DNA from: Streptomyces sp. NBC_01231
GTDB taxonomy: Bacteria > Actinomycetota > Actinomycetes > Streptomycetales > Streptomycetaceae
Direction of reading: 5' to 3'
Assembly (NCBI GenBank): GCA_035999765.1
Contig: CP108521.1
Span: forward strand, 3,534,001-3,598,000
DNA: 64,000 nt
The position numbers and the translations under genes are program-made. Position 1 is the stretch's first letter, and the number at the start of each line of letters is the position of its first letter. The notes under the pieces are model-generated. The model saw only the letters and a program-made list of their open reading frames with translations, did no database searches and was not told the DNA's origin. Below are positions 38,849 to 47,283 of this stretch, in pieces.

Positions 38849-39838
38849 CTACCCGCGTCCCCGGGAACGTGCCGCGCGCGCGATGGCGACCACGGCCTTC
38901 TCCAGGGCGTACTCGGGGTCGTCGCCGCCGCCCTTCACTCCCGCGTCCGCCTCGGCGACGGCCCGCAGCGCGACGGAGACACCGTCCGGCGTCCACCCCC
39001 GCATCTGCTGACGTACCCGGTCGATCTTCCACGGCGGCATGCCCAGCTCCCGCGCGAGATCGGCAGGCCGCCCACCACGCGCCGACGACAGCTTCCCGAT
39101 CGCCCGCACGCCCTGCGCCAACGCGCTGGTGATCAGCACCGGCGCCACGCCCGTGGCCAGCGACCACCGGAGCGCCTCCAGTGCCTCCGCGGCCCGGCCC
39201 TCGACCGCCCGGTCGGCGACCGTGAAGCTGGATGCCTCGGCCCGCCCGGTGTAGTACCGCCCGACGACCGCCTCGTCGATGGTGCCCTCGACATCCGCGA
39301 CCAGCTGGGACACGGCGGACGCCAGCTCCCTGAGATCGCTCCCGATGGCGTCCACCAGGGACTGACAGGCCTCGGGGGTGGCCGAGCGCCCGGTCGCCCG
39401 GAACTCCCCCCGGACGAAGGCCAGCCGATCCGCCGGCTTGGTCATCTTCGGGCACGCCACCTCCCGCGCCCCCGCCTTGCGCGCGGCGTCCAACAGCCCC
39501 TTGCCCTTGGCTCCGCCCGCGTGCAGCAGCACGAGGGTGATCTCCTCGGCAGGCGCCCCGAGATACGCCTTCACGTCCTTGACCGTGTCGGCCGAAAGAT
39601 CCTGCGCGTCGCGTACGACGACGACCTTCCGCTCCGCGAAGAGCGACGGGCTGGTCAACTCCGCGAGCGTCCCGGGCTGCAACTGGTCCGGGGTCAGGTC
39701 ACGTACGTCCGTGTCGGCGTCGGCGGCCCTGGCAGCAGCCACCACCTCCCGCACGGCACGGTCGAGCAGGAGGTCCTCCTGGCCCACGGCAAGAGTCACC
39801 GAGGCGAGAGGGTCGTCATTCGCAGTCTTCCTGGCCAT
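38849..39838 (-). CDS. holA: DNA polymerase III subunit delta
   Basis: 329 residues from the ATG at 39838 (ARKTANDDPLASVTLAVGQED); in-frame starts at 39850 and 39868 cannot be excluded because none has a clear ribosome site. The AAA+-like N-terminal domain with GQEDLLLDRAVREVV and the C-terminal collar domain (LARELGMPPWKIDRVRQQMRGW) are those of HolA. It is the wrench subunit of the clamp loader. Its position near comEC/comEA and rpsT is conserved. Confidence 0.92.
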   Translation of the reverse strand: MARKTANDDPLASVTLAVGQEDLLLDRAVREVVAAARAADADTDVRDLTPDQLQPGTLAELTSPSLFAERKVVVVRDAQDLSADTVKDVKAYLGAPAEEITLVLLHAGGAKGKGLLDAARKAGAREVACPKMTKPADRLAFVRGEFRATGRSATPEACQSLVDAIGSDLRELASAVSQLVADVEGTIDEAVVGRYYTGRAEASSFTVADRAVEGRAAEALEALRWSLATGVAPVLITSALAQGVRAIGKLSSARGGRPADLARELGMPPWKIDRVRQQMRGWTPDGVSVALRAVAEADAGVKGGGDDPEYALEKAVVAIARAARSRGRG

Positions 39839-39941
39839 CGCGTAAAGCATCGCACGGGGCACTGACAACGAGTCCCGACGGCGGACGTGCCGTCGTGCCC
39901 ACCCCGGCCCGCCTCATCGCGTCCCACTCCGGCAGGCGCCC

Positions 39942-40187
39942 CTACGGCTCCTCACGCCACCCGTCCCACTCCCCCGCGAACGCGTCCAGCTCCCCGGGAT
40001 CCAACCGCTCTTCCTCGTCGCCCAGGACCACCAGCCACTGCGCGTCCTCGGCGTCGTCCTCACCGGCCAGCGCGTCCCGGACGAGTCGCGGCTCCTCAGC
40101 CACCCCGAACCGCTCCGCGAGTGCCCCCGCCACCTCCTCCGCGGCATCACGGTCGGGCAGCACCAGCACATGTCTCACATCACTCAC
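39942..40187 (-). CDS. Small acidic conserved hypothetical protein
   Basis: 81 residues from a GTG at 40187 (SDVRHVLVLPDRDAAEEVAG). The protein is very acidic (GEDDAEDAQWLVVLGDEEERLDP) with a predicted alpha/beta pattern. Coding bias supports it as a gene. Its function is unknown. It sits between YceI and holA on the same strand. Confidence 0.65.
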   Translation of the reverse strand: MSDVRHVLVLPDRDAAEEVAGALAERFGVAEEPRLVRDALAGEDDAEDAQWLVVLGDEEERLDPGELDAFAGEWDGWREEP

Positions 40188-40356
40188 GCTGCCATTCTCC
40201 GGCACCGGCACGAAGGCACCCCACCAGCGGGCCCCACAGCAAAGGGATTCGCACCATGGGCTCGGCACCAAGCAAGAGCCCCGCACCAAGAGCTCGGCAC
40301 CGATCAGAGAGCCCGCACCAAAGCCCGCACGCCAGAGCGCCCCTCACACCCCAAGA

Positions 40357-41238
40357 TCAGCCCTTGGGCACGATCTGCACATCCAGCTCGATCCGAATGC
40401 TCGGCCCCACCACCGCGATCCCCCGCGCCAGCATCGTCTGCCAGCTCACCGTGAAGTCGTCCCGGTGCAACTCGGTGGTGGCCCGGCACGCGGCCCGCAC
40501 CTCGCCCTCCATCCCGTGCCCGAGCCCGAAGTACTCCGTGTCGAGCGTGACCGTACGCGTCACCCCGTGCAGCGACAGCGCCCCGGTGATCGCCCACCGA
40601 TTGCCGCCCTTGTGCACGAACCGCTCGCTGTAGAACTCCAGCGTCGGAAACCGCCGCACGTCCAGGAAGTCCGCCGACCGCAGATGGTCGTCCCGCATCC
40701 GCACGTTCGTGTCGATGGACGCCGCGTCGATCACCACGTGCATCGCCGACTGGTCCATCCGGTCACCGATCCGTACCGCCCCCGCGAAGGAGTTGAACCG
40801 TCCGCGGATCCGCGCCAGCCCTATGTGCCGTGCGGTGAAGCCGATCGAGGAGTGCGACGGCTCGATCTCCCAGTCGCCCGGCCCCGGCAGTTCCGGCGGC
40901 TGGGCGACCTGAAGGGTCACATCACCGAGCGAGGCGAGCGCGTTCTCGCCCACCATCGCGGTCGCCCGGTACGGCGTGTACCCGTCGGCCGACACCGCGA
41001 GCCGGTACTCCCCCGCCGGCACCGTCGTCATGAACGACCCGTAGGGGTCCGTACCCCCGCTGACCACCTTGCGCCCCGTGGCGTCGCTGACCGCGAACTC
41101 GGCGTGCGCCACCGGCTCGTTCACCGGGTCCAGCACCCGGCAGCTGAGCACCCCGGCACTCGCCGGGGTCTGCACCGCCGCCAGCGGACTCGCCCGTTGC
41201 ACCCGGTTCGTACGGTTTCCCAGCCAGCGGCCGATCAT
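40357..41238 (-). CDS. YceI family protein with N-terminal carboxypeptidase-regulatory-like domain
   Basis: 293 residues. Residues 25-115 form a CNA-B/carboxypeptidase regulatory-like beta domain (VLSCRVLDPVNEPVAHAEFAVSD; VPAGEYRLAVSADGYTPY). Residues 120-290 are a YceI lipocalin-like barrel (WEIEPSHSSIGFTARHIGLARIRGRF; LTLHGVTRTVTL-like segment). YceI proteins bind isoprenoid-type lipids; many are periplasmic, but this one has no signal peptide and may be cytoplasmic or membrane-associated. It is not in an obvious operon. Confidence 0.88.
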   Translation of the reverse strand: MIGRWLGNRTNRVQRASPLAAVQTPASAGVLSCRVLDPVNEPVAHAEFAVSDATGRKVVSGGTDPYGSFMTTVPAGEYRLAVSADGYTPYRATAMVGENALASLGDVTLQVAQPPELPGPGDWEIEPSHSSIGFTARHIGLARIRGRFNSFAGAVRIGDRMDQSAMHVVIDAASIDTNVRMRDDHLRSADFLDVRRFPTLEFYSERFVHKGGNRWAITGALSLHGVTRTVTLDTEYFGLGHGMEGEVRAACRATTELHRDDFTVSWQTMLARGIAVVGPSIRIELDVQIVPKG

Positions 41239-41350
41239 CTTCGACGTCCCTGCGACTTGACATCACTGTTGCCGAAGACGCATTCGACCACTGATGAGGC
41301 ATTCGAGGCAACAGGAGCGCACATCGGGGAAACGAACCGTCTGGCCCGTA

Positions 41351-42172
41351 TTAGCCATTCCGGTTGGGGTTTCGCACCGTCGGCACGCAGTCCAGCTCGA
41401 TACCGAACCGCTCCCGGTACGTACCCAGCACCTCCTCGTCCGTACCCAGCTCCCGCTCCTCCCTTGCCCCGCCAGGGCCCGTCACCTTGAAGGTGCGTCC
41501 GCTGAGCGTGATCCTCCCCCCGTCCTCCGTCACCCGTGAGCAGACCAGCGACTGCGTGAAGGGTGAGGCCGGCGAGGTGCTGTGCCACCAGGCCCCGGCC
41601 ACGAAGTCACCGAGCACCCGGGGCCGCGTCTCCAGGCGGTACTGGGCCCTGCCGTCCATGACCACGTCCCGGTCCACCGCGTCCGGTCCCGCCGCCACGA
41701 TCCGGAAGCTGCCGCCAAGATCCTCCTGCTCCCCACGGTCCCCGAACGCCAGCGGACGGTGACTGAGCGCCCCGAACCCGACGTCGGCCAGCCACTCGCC
41801 TCCGTCCACCGTCCCCACCCGCAGCGCGAGATGGCCGTACGGGATCCCGAGCCGCCCCTCCTCCCCGTACACCCGCCCCGCGAGCAGCGTGACCTCGAAG
41901 CCCAGGGCGGCGAGCAACGCCCCGAACACCCCGTTCAGTTCGTAGCAGAACCCGCCCCTGCGGGCACCCACCACCTTGTCCAGCAGCCACTTCTCCTCCA
42001 GCACGATGTCCTCGCCGAGGTGGACCGACAGGTCCTCGAAGGGCACGGCCGACAGATGGCGCAGCTGCAACTCGCGCAGTGCGTCGGCGGTGGCCCCGGC
42101 GGCGTCGGTGGGCCATGCCGCGGGCTCGACTCCCAGGCGGCGGAGGTAGGCCTCGATCTGCGCGGCGTCCAT
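41351..42172 (-). CDS. Arylamine N-acetyltransferase
   Basis: 273 residues, full length for NAT. The catalytic Cys is in RRGGFCYELNGVF (near 70), His in YGHLALRV (near 110) and Asp in WLADVGFG (near 127), so the triad is intact. It transfers acetyl groups from acetyl-CoA to arylamines or hydrazines; in actinomycetes NATs also act as amide synthases in natural-product pathways. It directly borders the accessory island, on the opposite strand, and a role there is possible but not shown. Confidence 0.9.
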   Translation of the reverse strand: MDAAQIEAYLRRLGVEPAAWPTDAAGATADALRELQLRHLSAVPFEDLSVHLGEDIVLEEKWLLDKVVGARRGGFCYELNGVFGALLAALGFEVTLLAGRVYGEEGRLGIPYGHLALRVGTVDGGEWLADVGFGALSHRPLAFGDRGEQEDLGGSFRIVAAGPDAVDRDVVMDGRAQYRLETRPRVLGDFVAGAWWHSTSPASPFTQSLVCSRVTEDGGRITLSGRTFKVTGPGGAREERELGTDEEVLGTYRERFGIELDCVPTVRNPNRNG

Positions 42173-42428
42173 GATCTCAGTCTCGCGCCCGCCACAGCTT
42201 CCCGTAGCGTTTTCGTGACGCCGGGACGCGATTATTTCAAAATTCCCCGCAGAAGTTGAAGGATTACAAGTTCTCTACAGCTTCGTTTAGATGTAAATAG
42301 AGCCCGAAGAACCGTCAGCAGTTGCGGATGGGAATGCTCGATTAAAGTGACGCAACGCCTGGACATATACATAAGTGCTGAGATGCACGAAAAGTAGAGA
42401 TGCGACATATAGGGCTCTCCTTCTTGTG

Positions 42429-42442
42429 GGTTCACATGAACC
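42429..42442. promoter_or_regulatory. Palindrome GGTTCA-CA-TGAACC, possible operator
   Basis: A perfect 6+6 inverted repeat with a 2-base centre lies 17 bases upstream of the putative -35 box of the island promoter. The regulator is unknown; the island itself holds no regulator gene. Confidence 0.35.
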
Positions 42443-42459
42443 GACCAACCCCGTCATGG

Positions 42460-42487
42460 TTGATCTTCGGCTGATCATCTGTATACG
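42460..42487 (+). promoter_or_regulatory. Possible promoter of the accessory island
   Basis: TTGATC at 42460-42465 and TATACG at 42482-42487, spacing 16, about 200 bases before the first island gene. It is the best sigma-70-like pair in the leader. Confidence 0.4.
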
Positions 42488-42685
42488 GTCTCTCTATGTC
42501 TGGAGACAGGCACCTGCAGTGACGGGCCGCATCCGCGGCCTCGTGGGCGGTGCCGTCGCATGCTTTGCGGTGGAATTCAGAAAGAGTTTCGCTCGACGGT
42601 GAGCGCAGATTCCGAATTTCTTCCATTCCGCCATTTCTCTCGCTCGCTACGCAAAAAATCGTTGATCGATCCATCGGGAGGTCTT

Positions 42686-43821
42686 GTGCTGCGTAATCTC
42701 ACGGAGCGTCAGGTTTCGGTGCTTTCCTATGAGCACAATCTGGCCGACGGGCACGCCTACCGGGGCTGGAGCCCGCAGGAGCAAGCCGTCGTCGACTCCA
42801 CCCGGAGAAGTTCCGGCAGGTCGACCGCCGTCAGCAGGACGTCATCGAGGCCGAGTACTTCGAGACCTTCTACGAACTGGCCGAACAGACCCTCGACACG
42901 GACCACTTCGCCCGTTTCCCCTGTTTCACAGCTTCCGCCGGCATCGAGATCATCGCGAACTACCTGCGCCTCAAGGGGCTCTCGGCGACGCTGATCGAGC
43001 CGTGCTTCGACAACCTCAAGGACATCCTGATCCGGCATCAGGTGCCCCTGGAGCCGTTCCCGGACGACCTCCTCGAGGCCGACGGCGAGGAACTGATCGC
43101 CTTCCTGGAGCAGATCACCAGCGACGTGTTGTTCATCGTCAGCCCCAACAACCCGACGGGTTCGACGGTCCGGAGCGCCAACTTCGAGCGCATCGTCCAG
43201 TTCTGCGCGCGGGCCGGCAAGACGCTCGTCCTGGACTCGTGCTTCCGGTTCTACATGCCCGACGACCAGGTGTACGACCAGTACAAGATCCTTGCCGATT
43301 CCGACATCGACTGCATCGTCATCGAGGACACCGGCAAGACCTGGCCGACCCTTGAGCTCAAGGGACCCTTCCTGTCCGTGTCCGAGCGTCTCGTTCCCGA
43401 CGTGTCGCACATCAACTCCGACTTCCTGCTGCATGTGTCGCCGTTCTCCATCGGCCTGATGACGGACTTTCTCCGTACGTCCCTCAAGGACGGGCGCAGT
43501 CACATCAGGGGGGTCGCCGCGCAGAACCGGACGGTCCTGCACGCCGAACTGGTGGGCCCGTTCCTCACGCCTGTCGAGCGTGAGCACATGAGCGTGAGCT
43601 GGCTGCGGATCGACGCGGACATCACGGCCACGGAGGTCGCCGAGGAACTGGCCCGCGACGGTGTCCACGTCCTCCCGGGCAACGAGTTCTACTGGACCGA
43701 CAAGAGCGTCGGCGACTCCTACATCAGGGTCGCGCTCATGAGGGACCCGGAGATGTTCGTCCAGGCCGCCGCTCGCCTCGGGGAGACCTGCCGCCGTCTG
43801 ACGAAGGCAGTCACCCGGTGA
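42686..43821 (+). pseudogene. MppP/RohP-like PLP-dependent arginine oxidase/hydroxylase family enzyme, frameshifted
   Basis: Read from the GTG at 42686 (GGGAGG four bases upstream) and joined with a -1 shift near 42802, this gives about 378 residues, matching the 376-residue MppP. The N-terminal LADGHAYRGWSP matches the substrate-covering ADGHA motif of MppP/RohP (its conserved His = His23 here). SPNNPTGS is the fold-type I signature, and EDTGKTWPTLELK holds the PLP lysine (Lys218). MppP and RohP use O2 without a metal to oxidise L-arginine to 2-oxo/4-hydroxy-2-oxo-arginine. The break, STR|PEKFRQV, looks like one missing C in a C-run (ACCCGG for ACCCCGG); it may be a sequencing error or a true lesion. 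The 3' end overlaps the next gene by four bases. Confidence 0.75.
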
Positions 43822-45071
43822 CGCCCACCGCGGGCCAGTTCCTGCACACCTGGAACCCTGAGGCAGCTCCGGCCCTGCGTGGTGTACGCGTCGAGGACGA
43901 CGTACGGGAGTCCCTCCAGAACGTGCGGGTGACCCGGCCCACGCTCCAGCAGCGGAAGAGCATGCTGGACCTGAGTTCCGCCGTCGGTGTGCACGTGTCG
44001 TTCCTGGGCTTTCCTGCCGCGTCCGAGCACGAGAACCAGCAGTGCGCGGCCCTGGTCCGGCACATCTCCGACAGCAATCTCGGACTGCAGCCCGTACTGA
44101 TGTCACGCGCCGTCTTGGCCGACCTTGCGCGGATAGGCGAGATCCAACAGACAAGCGGAGTGCGGTTACTCGCGGATCTGTATCTGAGCACCAGCCCCAT
44201 CCGCGCTCACGTGGAAGGCTGGTCTCTTCCCGCCATGCTGGAGCGACTGCAGCAGGTCGCGCGCCATGCCGAGAGCGAGGGCCTGGACTTCAGGATCGCT
44301 TTCGAGGACTCGTCGCGGACCCCGGAAAGGGAACTCACCGACTGTCTCAAGGCCGCCGTCGACGTGGGCGCCGGATGTGTCGTGCTGAACGACACTGCGG
44401 GCCAGTGCCTGCCCGAAGGAGCCGCCCGCCATACGGAGTTCACGCGCGAGGTGCTCTCGCAGCGCGGCAGTGACGCCGAGATCGCCTGGCACGGGCACAA
44501 CGACAGAGGTCTGGCACTTGCCAACTCCCTGGCGGCGGCGCAGGCGGGGGCCAAGATCATCAGCGGCACGTTCCTGGGGCTGGGCGAGCGGACGGGGAAT
44601 CTCGCCCTGGAGCAGTTCCTCCCGCTGCTGGCCGCGGCCGACCACCCCGATGTCGCCCTGGACCGGCTGCCGGCCATGTGCACGTTGGCGGCCGACGCCC
44701 TGCACATCGACGTTCCCACCCACCAGCCCGTCATCGGCGCGGACGCCTTCAGCACAGCCACCGGTACGCATGCCACCGCCGTGGTCAAGGCTCGCGCTCT
44801 GGGACGTGACTTCGAGGACCTCATCTACTCAGCGGTCCCAGCCGCGTCCCTGGGACGCGAGCAGGCACTCCTGCTCGGCCCCAACAGCAGCCGTCGCTCC
44901 GTGGAAGCCATCCTCGACGGCCTGGACCTCGACGCCTGCGCCGCCAACGTCGAGGCCGTCCTCGACCACTGCAAGCAGCGGTCGTCAACGCTGCGCCGCC
45001 GTGAGGACATCGTCCACGTTCTCGCAGCCTCCGCGCCTGCCGACTCCTCCGCCGACCGTGTGGCCTCCTGA
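43818..45071 (+). CDS. IPMS/HMG-CoA lyase-superfamily (HMGL-like) enzyme
   Basis: 417 residues from a GTG overlapping the upstream stop. The TIM-barrel pattern of isopropylmalate/homocitrate synthases is clear: LGFPAASEHE (57-72), FEDSSRT, NDTAGQCLPEG, WHGHNDRGLALANSLAAA (metal histidines) and GLGERTGNLALEQ. The first motif, normally DTTLRDGEQ, reads EDDVRESLQ (26-34): the metal Asp becomes Glu and the Gly-Glu is lost. It lacks the LeuA regulatory domain. It should do a Claisen or retro-aldol reaction on a 2-oxo acid, perhaps the product of the PLP enzyme. Leu117 is a TTA codon (44166-44168), so translation may need the bldA tRNA. Confidence 0.8.
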   Translation: MTPTAGQFLHTWNPEAAPALRGVRVEDDVRESLQNVRVTRPTLQQRKSMLDLSSAVGVHVSFLGFPAASEHENQQCAALVRHISDSNLGLQPVLMSRAVLADLARIGEIQQTSGVRLLADLYLSTSPIRAHVEGWSLPAMLERLQQVARHAESEGLDFRIAFEDSSRTPERELTDCLKAAVDVGAGCVVLNDTAGQCLPEGAARHTEFTREVLSQRGSDAEIAWHGHNDRGLALANSLAAAQAGAKIISGTFLGLGERTGNLALEQFLPLLAAADHPDVALDRLPAMCTLAADALHIDVPTHQPVIGADAFSTATGTHATAVVKARALGRDFEDLIYSAVPAASLGREQALLLGPNSSRRSVEAILDGLDLDACAANVEAVLDHCKQRSSTLRRREDIVHVLAASAPADSSADRVAS

Positions 45072-45088
45072 CAGGCCCGGAGAACCTT

Positions 45089-46041
45089 ATGCGCCTGGTT
45101 AGCTACCGTCCCAAGGAACACTGGGACCCGAGCCTCACCCTTGCCGGAGTCCTTCACGACGACCGCGTCATCAACCTCAACGCGCTGCCCCTGCCGGCCC
45201 CTTACCAGCGGACTGGGCGGGCCTTCCGGTCCGTGGAGGACGTGCTGCTCGCCCACGCCCTGGACGTGGTGCGCTCGGCGTGGGAGAAGGTGCTCGGTGA
45301 CGCCGACGCGCTCCATGGGTTGCTGGCCCAGTGGGCGGTGCCCGTGCGGAACATCGCGTTCGAACCCCCTGTGCTGCGGCCCACCAAGGTCATCGGCGTC
45401 GGCATGAACTATCGCTCCTTCCTCGCCCAGCTGGGCGAGCCGACGCCCGAGCACCCCACCGTGTTCCACAAGACCGCATCGGCTCTCCGTGGACACCTCC
45501 AGCCCGTCGAGGTGCCACGGAACACGGAACAGCCCGTCCCCGAGGGCGAGCTGGCGTTGATCATCGGAGTGCGCGCGCACCAGGTCCCGCTTGCCGAGGC
45601 CATGTCCCACTGGCCGGCTACAGCTGCGCCAACGACATCAGCGCCCGCAACCTCGAGTTCCAGACCACGCAGTGGACCAGCGGCAAGATGCTCGCGACCT
45701 TCGGCCCTCTGGGGCCGGCTCTGGTGACGCCGGACGAGATCGCCGACGTCGACGGCCTTCGCGTCCGCACCTTCCTCAACGGCCAGGTCATCCAGGACGG
45801 CAACACCGGCGACATGACGTTCCGGGTCGCCGACATCATCAGCCGCCTGTCCATGCTCACTCCGCTGGAGGTCGGCGACGTCATCCTCACCGGAACCCCC
45901 TCGGACCTCGGCGAACTCTCACCCCCCCTCTTCCTGACGGCCGACGACACGGTCGAGGTCGAGGTCGAGGGAGTCGGGCGTCTGAGCAACCCCGTCTCCG
46001 CGCCGCACCTGTCTCCGCGCACGCTCGCAGTGACCCAGTAA
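45089..46041 (+). pseudogene. Fumarylacetoacetate hydrolase (FAH) family enzyme, frameshifted
   Basis: Read from the ATG at 45089 (GGAG upstream) with a -1 shift near 45610, this gives about 317 residues with a full FAH domain: GVGMNYRSFLAQLGE, EGELALIIG (metal Glu pair), then after the break GYSCANDISARN (metal Asp), GKMLATFGPLGP and VGDVILTGTPSDLG. The shift looks like one missing G (CAC-TGGCC for CAC-GTGGCC). The lid His of typical hydrolases (NYxxHxxE) is replaced by Phe/Leu, so the reaction may be hydration, decarboxylation or tautomerisation rather than C-C hydrolysis. It lies 17 bases after the HMGL-like gene and 20 before the oxygenase. Confidence 0.75.
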
Positions 46042-46061
46042 CACACGCCAAGGACACCATC

Positions 46062-47207
46062 ATGAACACTGCCACCATCACCAGCGCGACCCACGACGCG
46101 GCAGCCGTCCGTGTCGAGTGGAGCGACGGACACCACAGCGTCCTGCACAGCATGTGGCTGCGCGACAACTGCGCCTGCACGGCGTGCGGGCCGCACGCCA
46201 CCGGCAGCCGGCTCCAGCGGCTCCTCGACATCCCCGACGACGTCGCCCCGGACGCCGTCGTCGCGCAGCCCGACCGCCTCCTCGTCACCTGGGCCGACGA
46301 CCAGCACTCCTCCGAGTACGAGGCGTCGTGGCTGCGGCAGAACGCGTACAGCCCCACCAAGCTGCGGGACAGCCACGACCCGGTCAAGACGCTGTGGGAC
46401 AGCACGCTGCCCGCGTGGCCCACCGTGGAGTGGCACAAGGTGCTGACCGACGACGTCGAGCGTCGCAAGCTGCACGCCGGCGTCTCCGAACTGGGCTTCG
46501 TCCTCCTGCGCGGACTGGGCACGGACCACGAGGGCATCGAGAAGCTCGCAGACGAGATCGGCTACCTCCGCGAAACTCACTACGGCAAGTTCTTCGACCT
46601 GATCACCCGTCCCAAGCCGCAGATCCTCGCCGACCTGGCGGGCCCGATCCTGCCGCACACCGACGAGGCCTACCGACGCGTACCCACCGGTATCAACATC
46701 TTCCACTGCCTCAAGCCCAGCCAGGACGGCGGCGGTGTCTCGCAGCTCGTCGACGCGCACAACGTCGCGAAGGTGCTGCGTGACCGGCACCCCGAAGCGT
46801 ACGACCTGTTGACCCGGGTCCCCGTGCAGCACCAACGCCGCATCGAGGGCCAGGTCATCACCTCCGACCTGCCGGCCATCGTGCTCGACCACAGCGGCGA
46901 GGTCATCGAAGTCCGGCTCAACGAGCGCACCATGACCGCGATCCGCGTGGACGAGGACCTCATGGAGCAGGTCTATGCGGCACTGCGCACCGCCTTCCGC
47001 ATCGCCTACGAGCCCGCGCAACGCATCGCGTACACGATGCAGGCCGGCGACGCTCTTCTCTTCGACAACCTGCGTGTCCTGCATGCCCGCACCGGCTACA
47101 GCGGGGACCGGCACGTGCGACAGTGCCAGGTCATGCGCGACGAGTTCTTCGCCAAAAGCGTCGCCCTGTCGGAGAAGACGCGGACCTTCGGTTCCGTCCT
47201 GTCCTGA
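46062..47207 (+). CDS. Gamma-butyrobetaine hydroxylase-like Fe(II)/2-oxoglutarate oxygenase
   Basis: 381 residues from the ATG at 46062. Residues 10-95 are a DUF971-like zinc domain (C37, C39, C42, H45 in LRDNCACTACGPH), as in gamma-butyrobetaine and trimethyllysine hydroxylases. Residues 120-375 are a TauD/TfdA jelly roll with the iron triad HTD (H199, D201) and the distal His341 in VLHARTGY, so it should be active. It would hydroxylate (or desaturate) a small cationic or amino-acid substrate, free or on the carrier protein. A strong stem-loop follows its stop. Confidence 0.9.
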   Translation: MNTATITSATHDAAAVRVEWSDGHHSVLHSMWLRDNCACTACGPHATGSRLQRLLDIPDDVAPDAVVAQPDRLLVTWADDQHSSEYEASWLRQNAYSPTKLRDSHDPVKTLWDSTLPAWPTVEWHKVLTDDVERRKLHAGVSELGFVLLRGLGTDHEGIEKLADEIGYLRETHYGKFFDLITRPKPQILADLAGPILPHTDEAYRRVPTGINIFHCLKPSQDGGGVSQLVDAHNVAKVLRDRHPEAYDLLTRVPVQHQRRIEGQVITSDLPAIVLDHSGEVIEVRLNERTMTAIRVDEDLMEQVYAALRTAFRIAYEPAQRIAYTMQAGDALLFDNLRVLHARTGYSGDRHVRQCQVMRDEFFAKSVALSEKTRTFGSVLS

Positions 47208-47216
47208 AGACGCCTG

Positions 47217-47251
47217 GGGCCACCGGCGGGCGGCAGGCCCGCCGGTGGCCC
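47217..47251 (+). terminator. 15-bp perfect stem-loop inside the island
   Basis: GGGCCACCGGCGGGC (47217-47231) and its exact complement (47237-47251) enclose a 5-base loop, 9 bases after the oxygenase stop and 33 bases before the condensation gene. It may end or dampen transcription between the tailoring half and the NRPS half. There is no U-run. Confidence 0.6.
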
Positions 47252-47283
47252 GGTCACCTCGATCGTCCGACAGGGAACCACGC

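Larger units (their letters stand above)
42173..42685. other. A/T-richer leader region of the accessory island
   Basis: 513 bases with much lower G+C than the neighbours and no convincing gene; short open frames here lack codon bias. It holds a palindrome (42429-42442) and a promoter-like pair (42460-42487) before the first island gene, and the promoter side of the NAT gene. Confidence 0.6.

Noticed and set aside
42432..42674. 80-residue minus-strand open frame in the island leader
   Set aside because: No ribosome site, no codon bias and no recognisable protein; it overlaps the probable promoter.
42780..42815. Programmed -1 frameshift in the MppP-like gene
   Set aside because: No slippery heptamer or downstream pseudoknot is evident; a lost base in a C-run is simpler.
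42686..43821. Ordinary class I aminotransferase (histidinol-phosphate type)
   Set aside because: The N-terminal ADGHA-SP segment and EDTGKTWP motif fit the MppP/RohP arginine oxidase family better; the substrate still needs proof.
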